A stretch of DNA of 6,694 nt from Dehalococcoidales bacterium. Its GTDB lineage: Bacteria; Chloroflexota; Dehalococcoidia; Dehalococcoidales; UBA5627. A program made the position numbers and the translations under genes. Where the stretch lies: assembly GCA_028706995.1 (NCBI GenBank), contig JAQTVR010000064.1, forward strand, positions 1 through 6,694, in the 5' to 3' direction. Of this stretch, positions 1 to 5,982 are shown piece by piece. The notes below the pieces were generated by a model. It worked only from the letters and a program-made list of their open reading frames with translations, made no database searches and was not told the DNA's origin. Each line of letters begins with the position of its first letter. Positions within the stretch are counted from its first letter, which is position 1.

Positions 1-431
1 AGTTTTTCAAAGCTGTTTAGATAATCGTCATATCCAAGAGTAATAAAAGGTTGACTCCTCTGGGCGTTTAGAAGACGAATTTCTGTAAAGTTGGTTAATA
101 TTGCCCATGTAACACCCTTGCTGTAGGCATAGGTAACAGCCTGTTTTATAAACTCAGGATTGTTTAAGTCAACTCCGAGTTTTTTAGCCTCGGTATAGAG
201 CCTGGCTACCCCGTTAATTTTAAAAGCAAAATCCACACGCCCGCTTGATGCAGCTTCTTCCAATGCTACTTCGTTGGTATCGTAAATATCCCAACCCAAA
301 ACCTTGAACAGGGGTAAAATGAAAGCCTGCTTGGTATTTGCCTCGTTAAAAGCCTTGGTTTCTTTTTCACCGAGCTTTTTATATTTGGCAACAAGTTCGG
401 CTATTTTCTCTTTGGCTTCTGCTTTATCCAT
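1..431 (-). CDS. N-terminal part of a restriction endonuclease-like protein (HsdR_N / type IIG style), cut by the window edge
   Basis: The frame opens with ATG at 431 and stays open for 143 codons to the left edge, so only the N-terminus is visible. The visible part looks like the nuclease domain at the front of type IIG (Eco57I-like) restriction-modification enzymes and HsdR-type subunits. A helix with E30, T33, F37 and P40 leads to a Leu-Gly-Trp-Asp turn at 45-48. A PD-(D/E)XK core follows, with D67 in a Gly-Arg-Val-Asp strand and E81-A-K83 on the next strand. A QxxxY motif lies at Q97-Y101, and an 'xLTNFTEIRLLN' strand at 111-122. If intact, the enzyme would cut DNA in the cytoplasm, and a type IIG protein would carry a methyltransferase domain beyond the edge. 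A purine-rich AGAGG lies 5 nt before the ATG. The gene begins 41 nt after the mtnA stop on the same strand. The fold is fairly clear; whether this is type IIG, type I or an orphan nuclease cannot be decided here. Confidence 0.68.
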   Translation of the reverse strand, partial: MDKAEAKEKIAELVAKYKKLGEKETKAFNEANTKQAFILPLFKVLGWDIYDTNEVALEEAASSGRVDFAFKINGVARLYTEAKKLGVDLNNPEFIKQAVTYAYSKGVTWAILTNFTEIRLLNAQRSQPFITLGYDDYLNSFEK

Positions 432-472
432 TTTTGCCTCTTCCCCTAACGGTTTTCTGGGATTACTTTATT

Positions 473-1489
473 TTATATTCCGAATCCTTCTTTATAAGGC
501 TTCCTGATTATCCCCTTTTCGGTAATTATGGCGGTTATGTAGCGGTGGGGGGTAACATCGAAGGCGGGGTTTATAACTTCGGTGCCTTCGGAGGCAATGC
601 GCACGCCGTTAATGTGCGTTACCTCTTCCGCATTGCGCTCCTCGATAATTATTTCATCTCCTGTAGCAATCGAAGTATCTATGGTGGAGGTGGGAGCGGC
701 GACGTAGAAGGGGATGTTATTCTCTTTAGCCAATACGGCAACTGAATAGGTGCCTATCTTATTTGCCGTGTCACCGTTTCTGGCGATCCTGTCTGCCCCG
801 ACGATAACACAATTCACCTTGCCGCTGTGCATCAAATACCCTGCCATATTGTCGGTGATGAGTTTAACGGGAACATTTGCCTGTTGCAGTTCCCAGACGG
901 TGAGTTTTGCTCCCTGGCAGCGTGGTCGGGTTTCATCGGCAAAGACGCTTATCTTCTTGCCGTGTTCGTGTGCATAGATCATAATCCCGAGAGCCGTGCC
1001 GTAACCGGCGGTTGCCAGCGGTCCGGCGTTGCAGTGGGTTAAAATAGCAAAACCGTCTTTTATAAGTTCGGAACCGAACCGGCTGATTTTAAGTGTAGAT
1101 TCTATCTCTTCCATGTGGATCTTAATGGCTTCGTCTACCAGCAATTTTTTAAGCTGGGGAACGTCCTCTATGGTCGCTGCCAGCTTTTTCATGCGATCCA
1201 CTGTCTTGAAGAGGTTGACGGCGGTGGGACGGGTGGCTGCCATAGTATCGGCAACTTTATTAAATTCAACAAGAAATTTGCTATAGTCGCTGGTCTTGTT
1301 GTCTTTTACACCAAGTGCGATGCCGAAAGCTGCAGCCACACCGATAGCCGGAGCGCCGCGAACGTTCATGTCTTTTATAGCCCTGGCTACACTGAGGTAG
1401 TCTTTAAGCTCGATATACTTTTCTTCCAGGGGCAAAAGTGCCTGGTCGATTATCCTTACTCTATCGTTAAGCCATTCTATCGCTTTCAT
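473..1489 (-). CDS. mtnA: S-methyl-5-thioribose-1-phosphate isomerase
   Basis: Cytoplasmic isomerase that converts 5-methylthioribose-1-phosphate to 5-methylthioribulose-1-phosphate in methionine salvage. In some bacteria it also acts on 5-deoxyribose-1-phosphate. It belongs to the aIF-2B/eIF-2B alpha family. From the chosen start it is 338 residues, close to family size. Visible signatures are Asp-Gln near 15-16, RGAPAIG at 44-50, the catalytic-Cys loop THCNAGPLAT with C153, DETRP at about 185-189, and VGADRIARNGDTANK with the catalytic Asp at 233 and Asn-Lys at 243-244. The spacing C153/D233 equals that of B. subtilis MtnA C160/D240. The C-terminus has the usual FDVTP and ITEKGI blocks. The frame is open to a possible ATG at 1567, but those 26 extra residues lie inside the permease gene and are not family-like. 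MKAIEWL at 1489 matches the usual N-terminus. No strong Shine-Dalgarno precedes it (only AAAGTGA). It starts 17 nt after the permease stop, so translation may depend on coupling. No other methionine-salvage gene is in view. Confidence 0.95.
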   Translation of the reverse strand: MKAIEWLNDRVRIIDQALLPLEEKYIELKDYLSVARAIKDMNVRGAPAIGVAAAFGIALGVKDNKTSDYSKFLVEFNKVADTMAATRPTAVNLFKTVDRMKKLAATIEDVPQLKKLLVDEAIKIHMEEIESTLKISRFGSELIKDGFAILTHCNAGPLATAGYGTALGIMIYAHEHGKKISVFADETRPRCQGAKLTVWELQQANVPVKLITDNMAGYLMHSGKVNCVIVGADRIARNGDTANKIGTYSVAVLAKENNIPFYVAAPTSTIDTSIATGDEIIIEERNAEEVTHINGVRIASEGTEVINPAFDVTPHRYITAIITEKGIIRKPYKEGFGI

Positions 1490-1506
1490 AGTCACTTTAT
1501 ATTCTG

Positions 1507-2604
1507 TTAACTTCTCATCGTGCGGCGGAATAAGATAGTTCCCACTATAAATACAACAACCGCCCATCCTATAAGGAAATATACATCACCGCTGACGGCT
1601 TCCATCCCGACACCGCGGGTGATAACCGCACGTGCGGCGCTGACGGCATGGGCATAGGGAAATAAGTTGGCAAAGGTCTGCAGGTACGGCGGCAGGAACT
1701 CTATAGAAAACCAGACTCCTGAAACGATGGCCAGCGGCATGGAGAACAGCCAACTCAGCGATTCACCCTGGTTCTCGGATTTAGAAAGTGAAGCTACTAC
1801 CATTCCGATGCCGATACTACAGACAGCAGCCAGCAGGAAAATGGCGAATGCCAGCCAGATGCTGCCGATTATATCCATTCCGAACATCCAGCCGAGCAGG
1901 ATAAAGATTATTATCTGGATAATAGCGATAATAACCATACTGCTGGCATAGCCGGCAAGGAATTCCCAGGGGTGGGTGGGGGTAGTCATTATTCGATGCA
2001 GGAAATGGGTTTCTTTATCGTGCAGCATTAGACGCCCGGCGGTAGGTATCATTATCAAAAGCCCGAAGATAATTATCCCCGGGGCGGTAAAATCCATATT
2101 GGTTATCCTGGATTCGATGTTTATGGGATTTGTGTTTATGGTTATGGGTATCTCGATTCCGGCAAAGGAACGGGTGACGGAGTTAATGATTGATATAATC
2201 TGCTCCGATACTGCCAAATTGCTTTCATCGTAGGTAATATCTAATGATATATTACCCTGTTTGCTCTGCCATAGCTGCGATACCTGTTCTCCAAAGCCCT
2301 GCGGAATGACGATATAAGATGAAATGTTTCCCAGCCTGAGCTTCTCCAGAGCGGTATCGGTGTCATTATAAGTGCTCACTTGAAGAACGGACACTTCCGA
2401 CAGCGCATTGTTGATAAAGCCCTGCGATACCTCTGTCTGGTCGTTATCGACAACACCGACAGCATAACTTGGAGAATTGCTGCCACCGAAAGCAGCGCCG
2501 AAAAGAAGCATGAATAGCAGGGGAAAGGCTAACAGGAAAGCCAGCGCCATTACGTCACGGCAGGTTTCCTTAATGTTGCGGGTAAACAGACTCCAGAATC
2601 TCAT
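1507..2604 (-). CDS. ABC-2 type transporter permease (DrrB/YadH-like exporter)
   Basis: Integral membrane subunit of an ABC exporter, 365 residues, with the ABC-2 permease layout. A short cytoplasmic N-terminus is followed by membrane segment 1 (about 19-41) and then a large external domain (about 42-170) beginning with a YAVGVVDND strand typical of the family. Five more hydrophobic segments follow at roughly 173-194, 214-240, 245-273, 283-304 and 341-359. The conserved Pro-rich stretch near 304-325 (LPPYLQTFANLFPYAHAVSA) and the Arg-rich end are also family features. The start ATG overlaps the ATPase stop as ATGA (2601-2604), which indicates translational coupling. AAGGAG (minus strand, 2613-2618) lies 8 nt upstream, inside the ATPase gene. 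The permease very likely pairs with the upstream ATPase as a dimer of each. Substrates in this family range from antibiotics and lipids to polysaccharides, and the sequence does not say which applies. Its stop lies 17 nt before mtnA. Confidence 0.93.
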   Translation of the reverse strand: MRFWSLFTRNIKETCRDVMALAFLLAFPLLFMLLFGAAFGGSNSPSYAVGVVDNDQTEVSQGFINNALSEVSVLQVSTYNDTDTALEKLRLGNISSYIVIPQGFGEQVSQLWQSKQGNISLDITYDESNLAVSEQIISIINSVTRSFAGIEIPITINTNPINIESRITNMDFTAPGIIIFGLLIMIPTAGRLMLHDKETHFLHRIMTTPTHPWEFLAGYASSMVIIAIIQIIIFILLGWMFGMDIIGSIWLAFAIFLLAAVCSIGIGMVVASLSKSENQGESLSWLFSMPLAIVSGVWFSIEFLPPYLQTFANLFPYAHAVSAARAVITRGVGMEAVSGDVYFLIGWAVVVFIVGTILFRRTMRS

Positions 2605-3563
2605 TCCCTTAACTCCTTTCCGGTAATCTTTATAAAGACATCGTCGAGGGTAGGTTCCCTTATATACGCCGAGCGGATAATAGTGCCGGCGGCGTGCAAA
2701 TAATCGACGATCTTCCTGAAATCTGCCAGTCTGTCGGTAATGGTCATCGTGCCGTCGCTTATCTGGACGTCCTCATATTTAGCTTTCATTTCCATAATTG
2801 TCTTCTGTGTGAGGTTCCAGGCCTTGATAACTATGGTATGTGTATCTATCATGTCATTCTTTAAATCTCTACTGGTGCCCAGCGCTACCAGTTTTCCTTC
2901 ATCGATAATCCCGATGCGGTCAGCCAGGAAATCCGCCTCTTCGAGATAGTGTGTCGTCAGCAGGATGGTCTTATCCTTTTTGAGACGAGCGATATATTTC
3001 CAAACCACGCGCCTGGACTGCGGGTCCAATCCGAGGGTGGGTTCATCCAAAATGATTATGGGGGGATCATTAATCAGAGCCATGGCGATATTCAAGCGGC
3101 GTTTCATGCCGCCGGAGAACTTGCGTACCTGGTCCTTGGCTCTCTCGGCCAAGCCCATGGTTTCCAGCAGTTTTTTAGCCCTTTCTCTAAGGACTTTGGG
3201 TTTCATATTATGCAGGCTGCCTATCAGTTCCAGGTTTTCCAGGGGGTTTAAGTGGTCGGAGAGGGTAGTCTCCTGCGGTGAAATACCAAGCGTAGCCTTT
3301 ACCCTGTAGGGGTCTTTGTTTATATCGTGCCCCATGACAAGGGCAGTGCCGCTGCTGGGTTTTAACAGGCAGCACAGCATGCTGATGATGGTCGTCTTGC
3401 CGGCGCCGTTAGGCCCCAGCAGGGCAAAGAGTTCGCCCTTTTTAATGTTGAGATTGATGCCGTTTACCGCCACCAGTTTACCGAATATCCTTGTGATATC
3501 GAAGGTCTGAATGGCGAAATTATCATCCGGTTTTTTGAAGTAAATGGGATTATCTATAACCAT
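2601..3563 (-). CDS. ABC transporter ATP-binding protein (DrrA/CcmA-like exporter ATPase)
   Basis: Cytoplasmic ATPase subunit driving the adjacent ABC-2 permease, 320 residues. All nucleotide-binding elements are present and intact: Walker A GPNGAGKTT at 50-58, Q-loop at SPQ 95-97, signature FSGGMKRR at 149-156, Walker B IIILDEP at 169-175 with catalytic E174, D-loop GLDP at 178-181, and the switch His at H205 in TTHYLEEAD. About 100 residues follow the ATPase core. They end in the REPTLDDVFIKITGKEL block seen in DrrA-type drug and lipid exporters (the ABC-2 export ATPase C-terminal extension). The first roughly 17 residues precede the usual domain start, and an internal start cannot be excluded. 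The ATG at 3563 is preceded by a G-rich tract acting as Shine-Dalgarno. It is the first gene of a leftward block with the permease, mtnA and the nuclease gene. The substrate is unknown. Confidence 0.95.
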   Translation of the reverse strand: MVIDNPIYFKKPDDNFAIQTFDITRIFGKLVAVNGINLNIKKGELFALLGPNGAGKTTIISMLCCLLKPSSGTALVMGHDINKDPYRVKATLGISPQETTLSDHLNPLENLELIGSLHNMKPKVLRERAKKLLETMGLAERAKDQVRKFSGGMKRRLNIAMALINDPPIIILDEPTLGLDPQSRRVVWKYIARLKKDKTILLTTHYLEEADFLADRIGIIDEGKLVALGTSRDLKNDMIDTHTIVIKAWNLTQKTIMEMKAKYEDVQISDGTMTITDRLADFRKIVDYLHAAGTIIRSAYIREPTLDDVFIKITGKELRE

Positions 3564-3574
3564 TCCCCCCCCTC
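3564..3574 (-). promoter_or_regulatory. Ribosome binding site with a run of eight G, ahead of the ABC ATPase
   Basis: On the minus strand the sequence before the ATG reads GAGGGGGGGGA, with eight consecutive G (plus-strand C at 3565-3572) ending one base before the start codon. The 5' GAGG part is the best anti-Shine-Dalgarno match, at a spacing of about 6 nt. Because the homopolymer separates it from the ATG, its length sets the spacing. Confidence 0.6.
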
Positions 3575-3593
3575 ATCATTATAAATTGGTTGC

Positions 3594-3602
3594 ATTATAG
3601 CA
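3594..3602 (-). promoter_or_regulatory. Extended -10 promoter candidate for the ABC transporter block
   Basis: On the minus strand the sequence is TGCTATAAT: a perfect -10 hexamer (3594-3599) with the TG of an extended -10 at the proper one-base distance. There is no convincing -35 at 17 nt, which extended -10 promoters tolerate. Transcription would start around 3587, giving a leader of about 24 nt before the ATPase ATG at 3563. A second TATAAT lies nearer (minus strand, 3578-3583), but it would leave a leader of only a few bases, so it is less likely. The hexamer lies inside a near-palindrome, attat-agc-ataat (3594-3606). Confidence 0.55.
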
Positions 3603-3608
3603 TAATTC

Positions 3609-3638
3609 TTGACAATATTGGTGATATTAGGATAGACT
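3609..3638 (+). promoter_or_regulatory. Sigma-70-type promoter candidate for the MaoC pair
   Basis: A perfect TTGACA at 3609-3614 is followed after 18 nt by TAGACT at 3633-3638, which matches 4 of 6 bases of the -10 consensus. Transcription would start near 3645, leaving a leader of about 22 nt before the GTG at 3667. The -35 lies only about 7 nt from the divergent extended -10 element, so the two promoters are packed tightly and may compete for polymerase or be co-regulated. Confidence 0.55.
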
Positions 3639-3645
3639 CTCCTAA
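3627..3645. repeat. Inverted repeat bracketing the MaoC-pair -10 element
   Basis: The arms TTAGGA (3627-3632) and TCCTAA (3640-3645) are perfectly complementary and enclose 7 bases that contain the proposed -10 TAGACT. A second, overlapping inverted repeat, aatat-N5-atatt (3614-3618 and 3624-3628), and the 8-bp palindrome CAATATTG (3613-3620) fill the spacer. The position suggests a repressor operator, but no regulator gene is in the window and arms this short can arise by chance in AT-rich DNA. Confidence 0.4.
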
Positions 3646-3666
3646 CTCTAAAATGAAAGGTATTCT

Positions 3667-4101
3667 GTGGCCGTTACTTCTCAGCAAATCGAAGAGATCA
3701 ATAAGCGTATCGGTGTTGCGGATACTCCCCTTGTATATGATATAGAGAAGGGGATGATCAAGTGTTTTACATGCGCCGTTGGCGATATCAACGCGAAATG
3801 GCAGTCCGATGATAATAAAGCCGTTGCTCCGCCGACCTTTCCCCTGATACTGGGTTTTGACCGTATGATACAGGAGCTAAACATGGATTCCACGCTTACT
3901 ATACTTCACGGCAGCACCAATCTAGAATGCTATCGATCTATTGTCTCCGGGGATACTTTAACCGTAACCTCCACCGTTACAGGTGTGCGTGAGCGCGAGG
4001 GCGAAAAAGGCAAATCACTGTTCGTGACCTTTGAGATCAAATGCAGTAATCAGCGACAGGAACCGGTGGCTTTATGCCGCCAGATGGCAATTCTTTATTA
4101 A
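3667..4101 (+). CDS. MaoC-like dehydratase, N-terminal-type hot-dog subunit (FAS1_DH / HadA-like)
   Basis: A 144-residue single hot-dog protein of the MaoC dehydratase N-terminal family. Family blocks in order are: an A-V-G-D-I-N segment at 37-42, VAPPTFPLIL at 53-62, LHGSTNLECYR at 80-90 with SGDTLTVTSTV just after (94-104), and a closing strand with EPVALCRQM at 132-140. In the catalytic partner the hydratase motif is G-D-x-N-P-x-H. Here the corresponding stretch is G39-D-I-N-A-K-W45, so Trp replaces the catalytic His and this half is probably structural or substrate-binding. It starts with GTG at 3667, six bases after AAAGG; the ATG at 3653 is out of frame. The second hot-dog gene begins 14 nt downstream. 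Together they resemble the heterodimeric (R)-3-hydroxyacyl-ACP or -CoA dehydratases of the HadAB type. The natural acyl substrate is not evident, since no ketoacyl reductase, synthase or CoA ligase is nearby. Confidence 0.87.
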   Translation: MAVTSQQIEEINKRIGVADTPLVYDIEKGMIKCFTCAVGDINAKWQSDDNKAVAPPTFPLILGFDRMIQELNMDSTLTILHGSTNLECYRSIVSGDTLTVTSTVTGVREREGEKGKSLFVTFEIKCSNQRQEPVALCRQMAILY

Positions 4102-4115
4102 CCTGGATAGGAATC

Positions 4116-4547
4116 ATGGGAAATCAGTTATATTATGAAGACATAGTGCCGTGCACCAATATCACGCCACTGGTAAAACACCCGGATACCACTGGGCTTG
4201 TGATGTGGGCGGGCGCTTCCGGCGATTATAATCCGATTCACTATGACAAAGACTATGCACTGGCTCACGGGCTGCCCGGTGTCATTGTGCACGGGCAACT
4301 TGCCGCATGTTTCCTGGGGCAGATGATTACGGATTGGATAGGGAAGGAGGGCATATTAAAAGAGTTCTCCATAAACTATCGCGGAATGAACTTCCCCGGC
4401 GAGGCTATTACATGCAGGGGAACGGTGACCCGTAAATATATAGAAAACGATAAACACCTGGTAGCCTTGAAAATATGGGCGGAGAATGCTAAAGAAGAAA
4501 AAACTCTATCAGGGACGGCTGTGGTGATCCTGCCCGCCAGGAATTGA
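4116..4547 (+). CDS. MaoC-like dehydratase, C-terminal-type catalytic hot-dog subunit (HadB-like)
   Basis: A 143-residue single hot-dog protein of the MaoC/PaaZ C-terminal family, likely the catalytic half of an acyl dehydratase/hydratase that interconverts 3-hydroxyacyl and trans-2-enoyl thioesters. The hydratase-2 motif is complete: S35-G-D37-Y-N-P-I-H42 followed by YDKDYAL, with D37 and H42 the expected catalytic pair. The conserved PGVIVHGQLAACFLGQMITDW helix region occupies about 54-74. A further in-frame ATG at 4074 would add 14 residues, but these overlap the end of the upstream gene and look unlike the family. The ATG at 4116 (MGNQLYYEDI) follows purine-rich GGATAGGA and leaves a 14-nt gap after the first subunit. 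The two genes are almost certainly co-transcribed and their products probably form a heterodimer. Its last 39 nt overlap the oppositely oriented acetyltransferase gene. Confidence 0.88.
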   Translation: MGNQLYYEDIVPCTNITPLVKHPDTTGLVMWAGASGDYNPIHYDKDYALAHGLPGVIVHGQLAACFLGQMITDWIGKEGILKEFSINYRGMNFPGEAITCRGTVTRKYIENDKHLVALKIWAENAKEEKTLSGTAVVILPARN

Positions 4548-5090
4548 TTCACATTCCATTTCGGTTGTTTTTATCCTGTGTATTTGCCATTTCTCGCGTC
4601 GGAGTTCCATTAAAACGAAATTATAACCGTCGATGTTCTTGTTTCCATACAGACTAAAACCGCACTTGATAAAGCAATTCTGTGCTCTCTTATTAAAGTC
4701 CAGTGATTTAAGGTAAACCCGTTTTAACTTAAGCTTATTAAAAACATGATCTAATAGCGAGGTTATCGCTTCGGTACCATAGCCCTTGTTCCAGTACCGG
4801 CGATTTCCCAGCAAAATACCTATCTCGGCTTCAGCTTTAAATTTGTTTATATTATAATAGGCGCAGTTACCGATATGCTCGCCGCTTAGCGTTTCAATGG
4901 AAAATTCATACATGCTAGGCGCTGCCATGCATAATTCGTTTTTATATAATAACAGGTATTCCGGAAAGGTCATATCCAGCGGTGGGGTAGCGTCCAGTTT
5001 CGTCAGTTCAGGGTCTGTTTTCCATGCATAGTCATTCGCGGCGTCGCCCAACTGTTTTTTACATAATCTTATCCTGTTACAGGTTATCAT
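4509..5090 (-). CDS. GNAT family N-acetyltransferase (RimJ/RimL-like)
   Basis: A 193-residue acetyltransferase using acetyl-CoA, cytoplasmic. The N-terminus (NRIRLCKKQLGDAANDYAW, then DPELTKLDATPP at about 26-37) is the pattern of the RimJ/RimL subgroup, which acetylates protein N-termini, amino sugars or polyamines. The central strand AEAEIGILLG (86-95) leads to the acetyl-CoA pyrophosphate loop R-Y-W-N-K-G-Y-G-T-E-A at 98-108. The late block LKSLDFNKRAQNCFIKCGF at 127-145 carries the usual N-x-x-A-x-x-x-x-x-x-x-G-F signature. GGAG lies 6 nt before the ATG. It sits 39 nt after the PAC2-family gene on the same strand. The tail after about residue 165 is extra to the fold, and its last 12 codons overlap the end of the convergent MaoC gene. 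The substrate is unknown. Confidence 0.9.
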   Translation of the reverse strand: MITCNRIRLCKKQLGDAANDYAWKTDPELTKLDATPPLDMTFPEYLLLYKNELCMAAPSMYEFSIETLSGEHIGNCAYYNINKFKAEAEIGILLGNRRYWNKGYGTEAITSLLDHVFNKLKLKRVYLKSLDFNKRAQNCFIKCGFSLYGNKNIDGYNFVLMELRREKWQIHRIKTTEMECESIPGGQDHHSRP

Positions 5091-5129
5091 TCAGGTCTCC
5101 GTATATCGAGCCATGGGATTGAAGACATA

Positions 5130-5930
5130 TCAGTCCAGTTCTTCATCTCCCTCTTCTTCATCGTGCTGCCAGATAGGTTCCGTAAAGTAATCTATGTATT
5201 CTTCCATAGCTTCGGCAGCTACCTGTTTCATTTGCTCCCTGGCTTCATTGGCAAAATGCATGAGTTCTTCGGTATTAATATCTATGGACAGCATCTCCTT
5301 GAGTACATTTATTATCGCCAGTGCTGCCATCGGATTTTGAAGCCTGGAGGCATATGAGGGAACTTCACCAAGTAAACAAACACCATCCATTTCTCTTTCT
5401 TTAGCTACTCCCAGCAGTAATCCGTTCAATCCTGAAATCTGGAGGTTCCCGCCTTTAAGGAGATTTAAACCTGCCAGTTCCCGGGCCAGATTTTGATTGG
5501 TGCCTACTCCCCATACCCTGGGTTGCTCGGTATGGTGAATACGGGTAAGGGCTGCGGCGCAAGTAAATATTCTCCTGGCTTTGAATCTTACCGCCGCATC
5601 GAGAACGCAGTTTGCCAGGTCATATCCCTTAGCAGCCGGTTGCGCTTCGCCTATAAAGAGGATGATATCATTGCCTCCGTTTTTATTCTTCCAGTAGTAA
5701 AACCTGCTCTGCGGGAATTGAGGATCTTCAATCAGGTTATCCCTAACCAGGACACCGATGGGGTCGAAAAAGTTAGCCGGCCTGATTTCCGCCAGGTCCT
5801 TGACCTCCAGTTTTCGGGCAAGGTAAGTGGCTACTATCATTGCCACATTGCTGATACCTGGCCAGGCAGCCAGCATATTAGGTGTATTCAGCTTAGGCCT
5901 GGCAATTATTTTAACAAGATCGGTCATCAT
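5130..5930 (-). CDS. PAC2 family protein (proteasome assembly chaperone 2-like, ATP-grasp-like carboxylate fold)
   Basis: A 266-residue protein of the PAC2/DUF75 family, widespread in archaea and Actinobacteria and also found in other bacteria. The founding eukaryotic member helps assemble the proteasome alpha ring; bacterial members mostly lack a known function. Family blocks are MLAAWPGISNVAMIVATYL (19-37), a gly/ala-rich strand-helix in the centre (TCAAALTR at 123-130), and ISGLNGLLLGVAKEREMDGVCLLGEVPSYAS (165-195), where the Gly-Glu-x-Pro turn is characteristic. A helix follows, with NPMAALAIINVLKEML at 199-214. The last 11 residues are strongly acidic (DEEEGDEELD), a possible protein-contact tail. 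The start is the first of two adjacent ATG codons, 13 nt after a perfect AAGGAGG. It lies 52 nt after tldE and 39 nt before the acetyltransferase, all on one strand. No proteasome gene is in the window. Confidence 0.9.
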   Translation of the reverse strand: MMTDLVKIIARPKLNTPNMLAAWPGISNVAMIVATYLARKLEVKDLAEIRPANFFDPIGVLVRDNLIEDPQFPQSRFYYWKNKNGGNDIILFIGEAQPAAKGYDLANCVLDAAVRFKARRIFTCAAALTRIHHTEQPRVWGVGTNQNLARELAGLNLLKGGNLQISGLNGLLLGVAKEREMDGVCLLGEVPSYASRLQNPMAALAIINVLKEMLSIDINTEELMHFANEAREQMKQVAAEAMEEYIDYFTEPIWQHDEEEGDEELD

Positions 5931-5943
5931 TTAAATTAATCCC

Positions 5944-5950
5944 CCTCCTT
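5944..5950 (-). promoter_or_regulatory. Strong ribosome binding site for the PAC2-family gene
   Basis: On the minus strand AAGGAGG matches the 16S anti-Shine-Dalgarno over seven bases. It is followed by GGG and an AT-rich spacer, giving 13 nt to the first ATG and 16 nt to the second. The long spacing favours the upstream ATG at 5930. Confidence 0.6.
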
Positions 5951-5982
5951 TAGATATCTGTTTATGGGGCATATTAACACAT

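Noticed and set aside
1115..1510. Rightward open frame of 131 codons opposite mtnA.
   Set aside because: It is an antisense shadow of a strongly conserved gene, with no recognisable protein features and no ribosome binding site seen.
1490..1567. Upstream extension of mtnA by 26 codons to an ATG at 1567.
   Set aside because: It overlaps the permease 3' end by about 60 nt, reads as unlike the MtnA N-terminus, and the family pattern begins exactly at the ATG at 1489.
2949..3309. Two rightward open frames opposite the ABC ATPase.
   Set aside because: Both are antisense shadows of the Q-loop, signature and Walker B region of the ATPase.
4074..4115. Earlier in-frame ATG for the second MaoC gene.
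   Set aside because: The 14 added residues lie over the end of the first MaoC gene in another frame and do not look like the family. The ATG at 4116 has purine-rich sequence before it.
5493..5939. Rightward open frame of 148 codons opposite the PAC2-family gene.
   Set aside because: It lies fully antisense to a well-supported gene, and its translation has no domain-like pattern.
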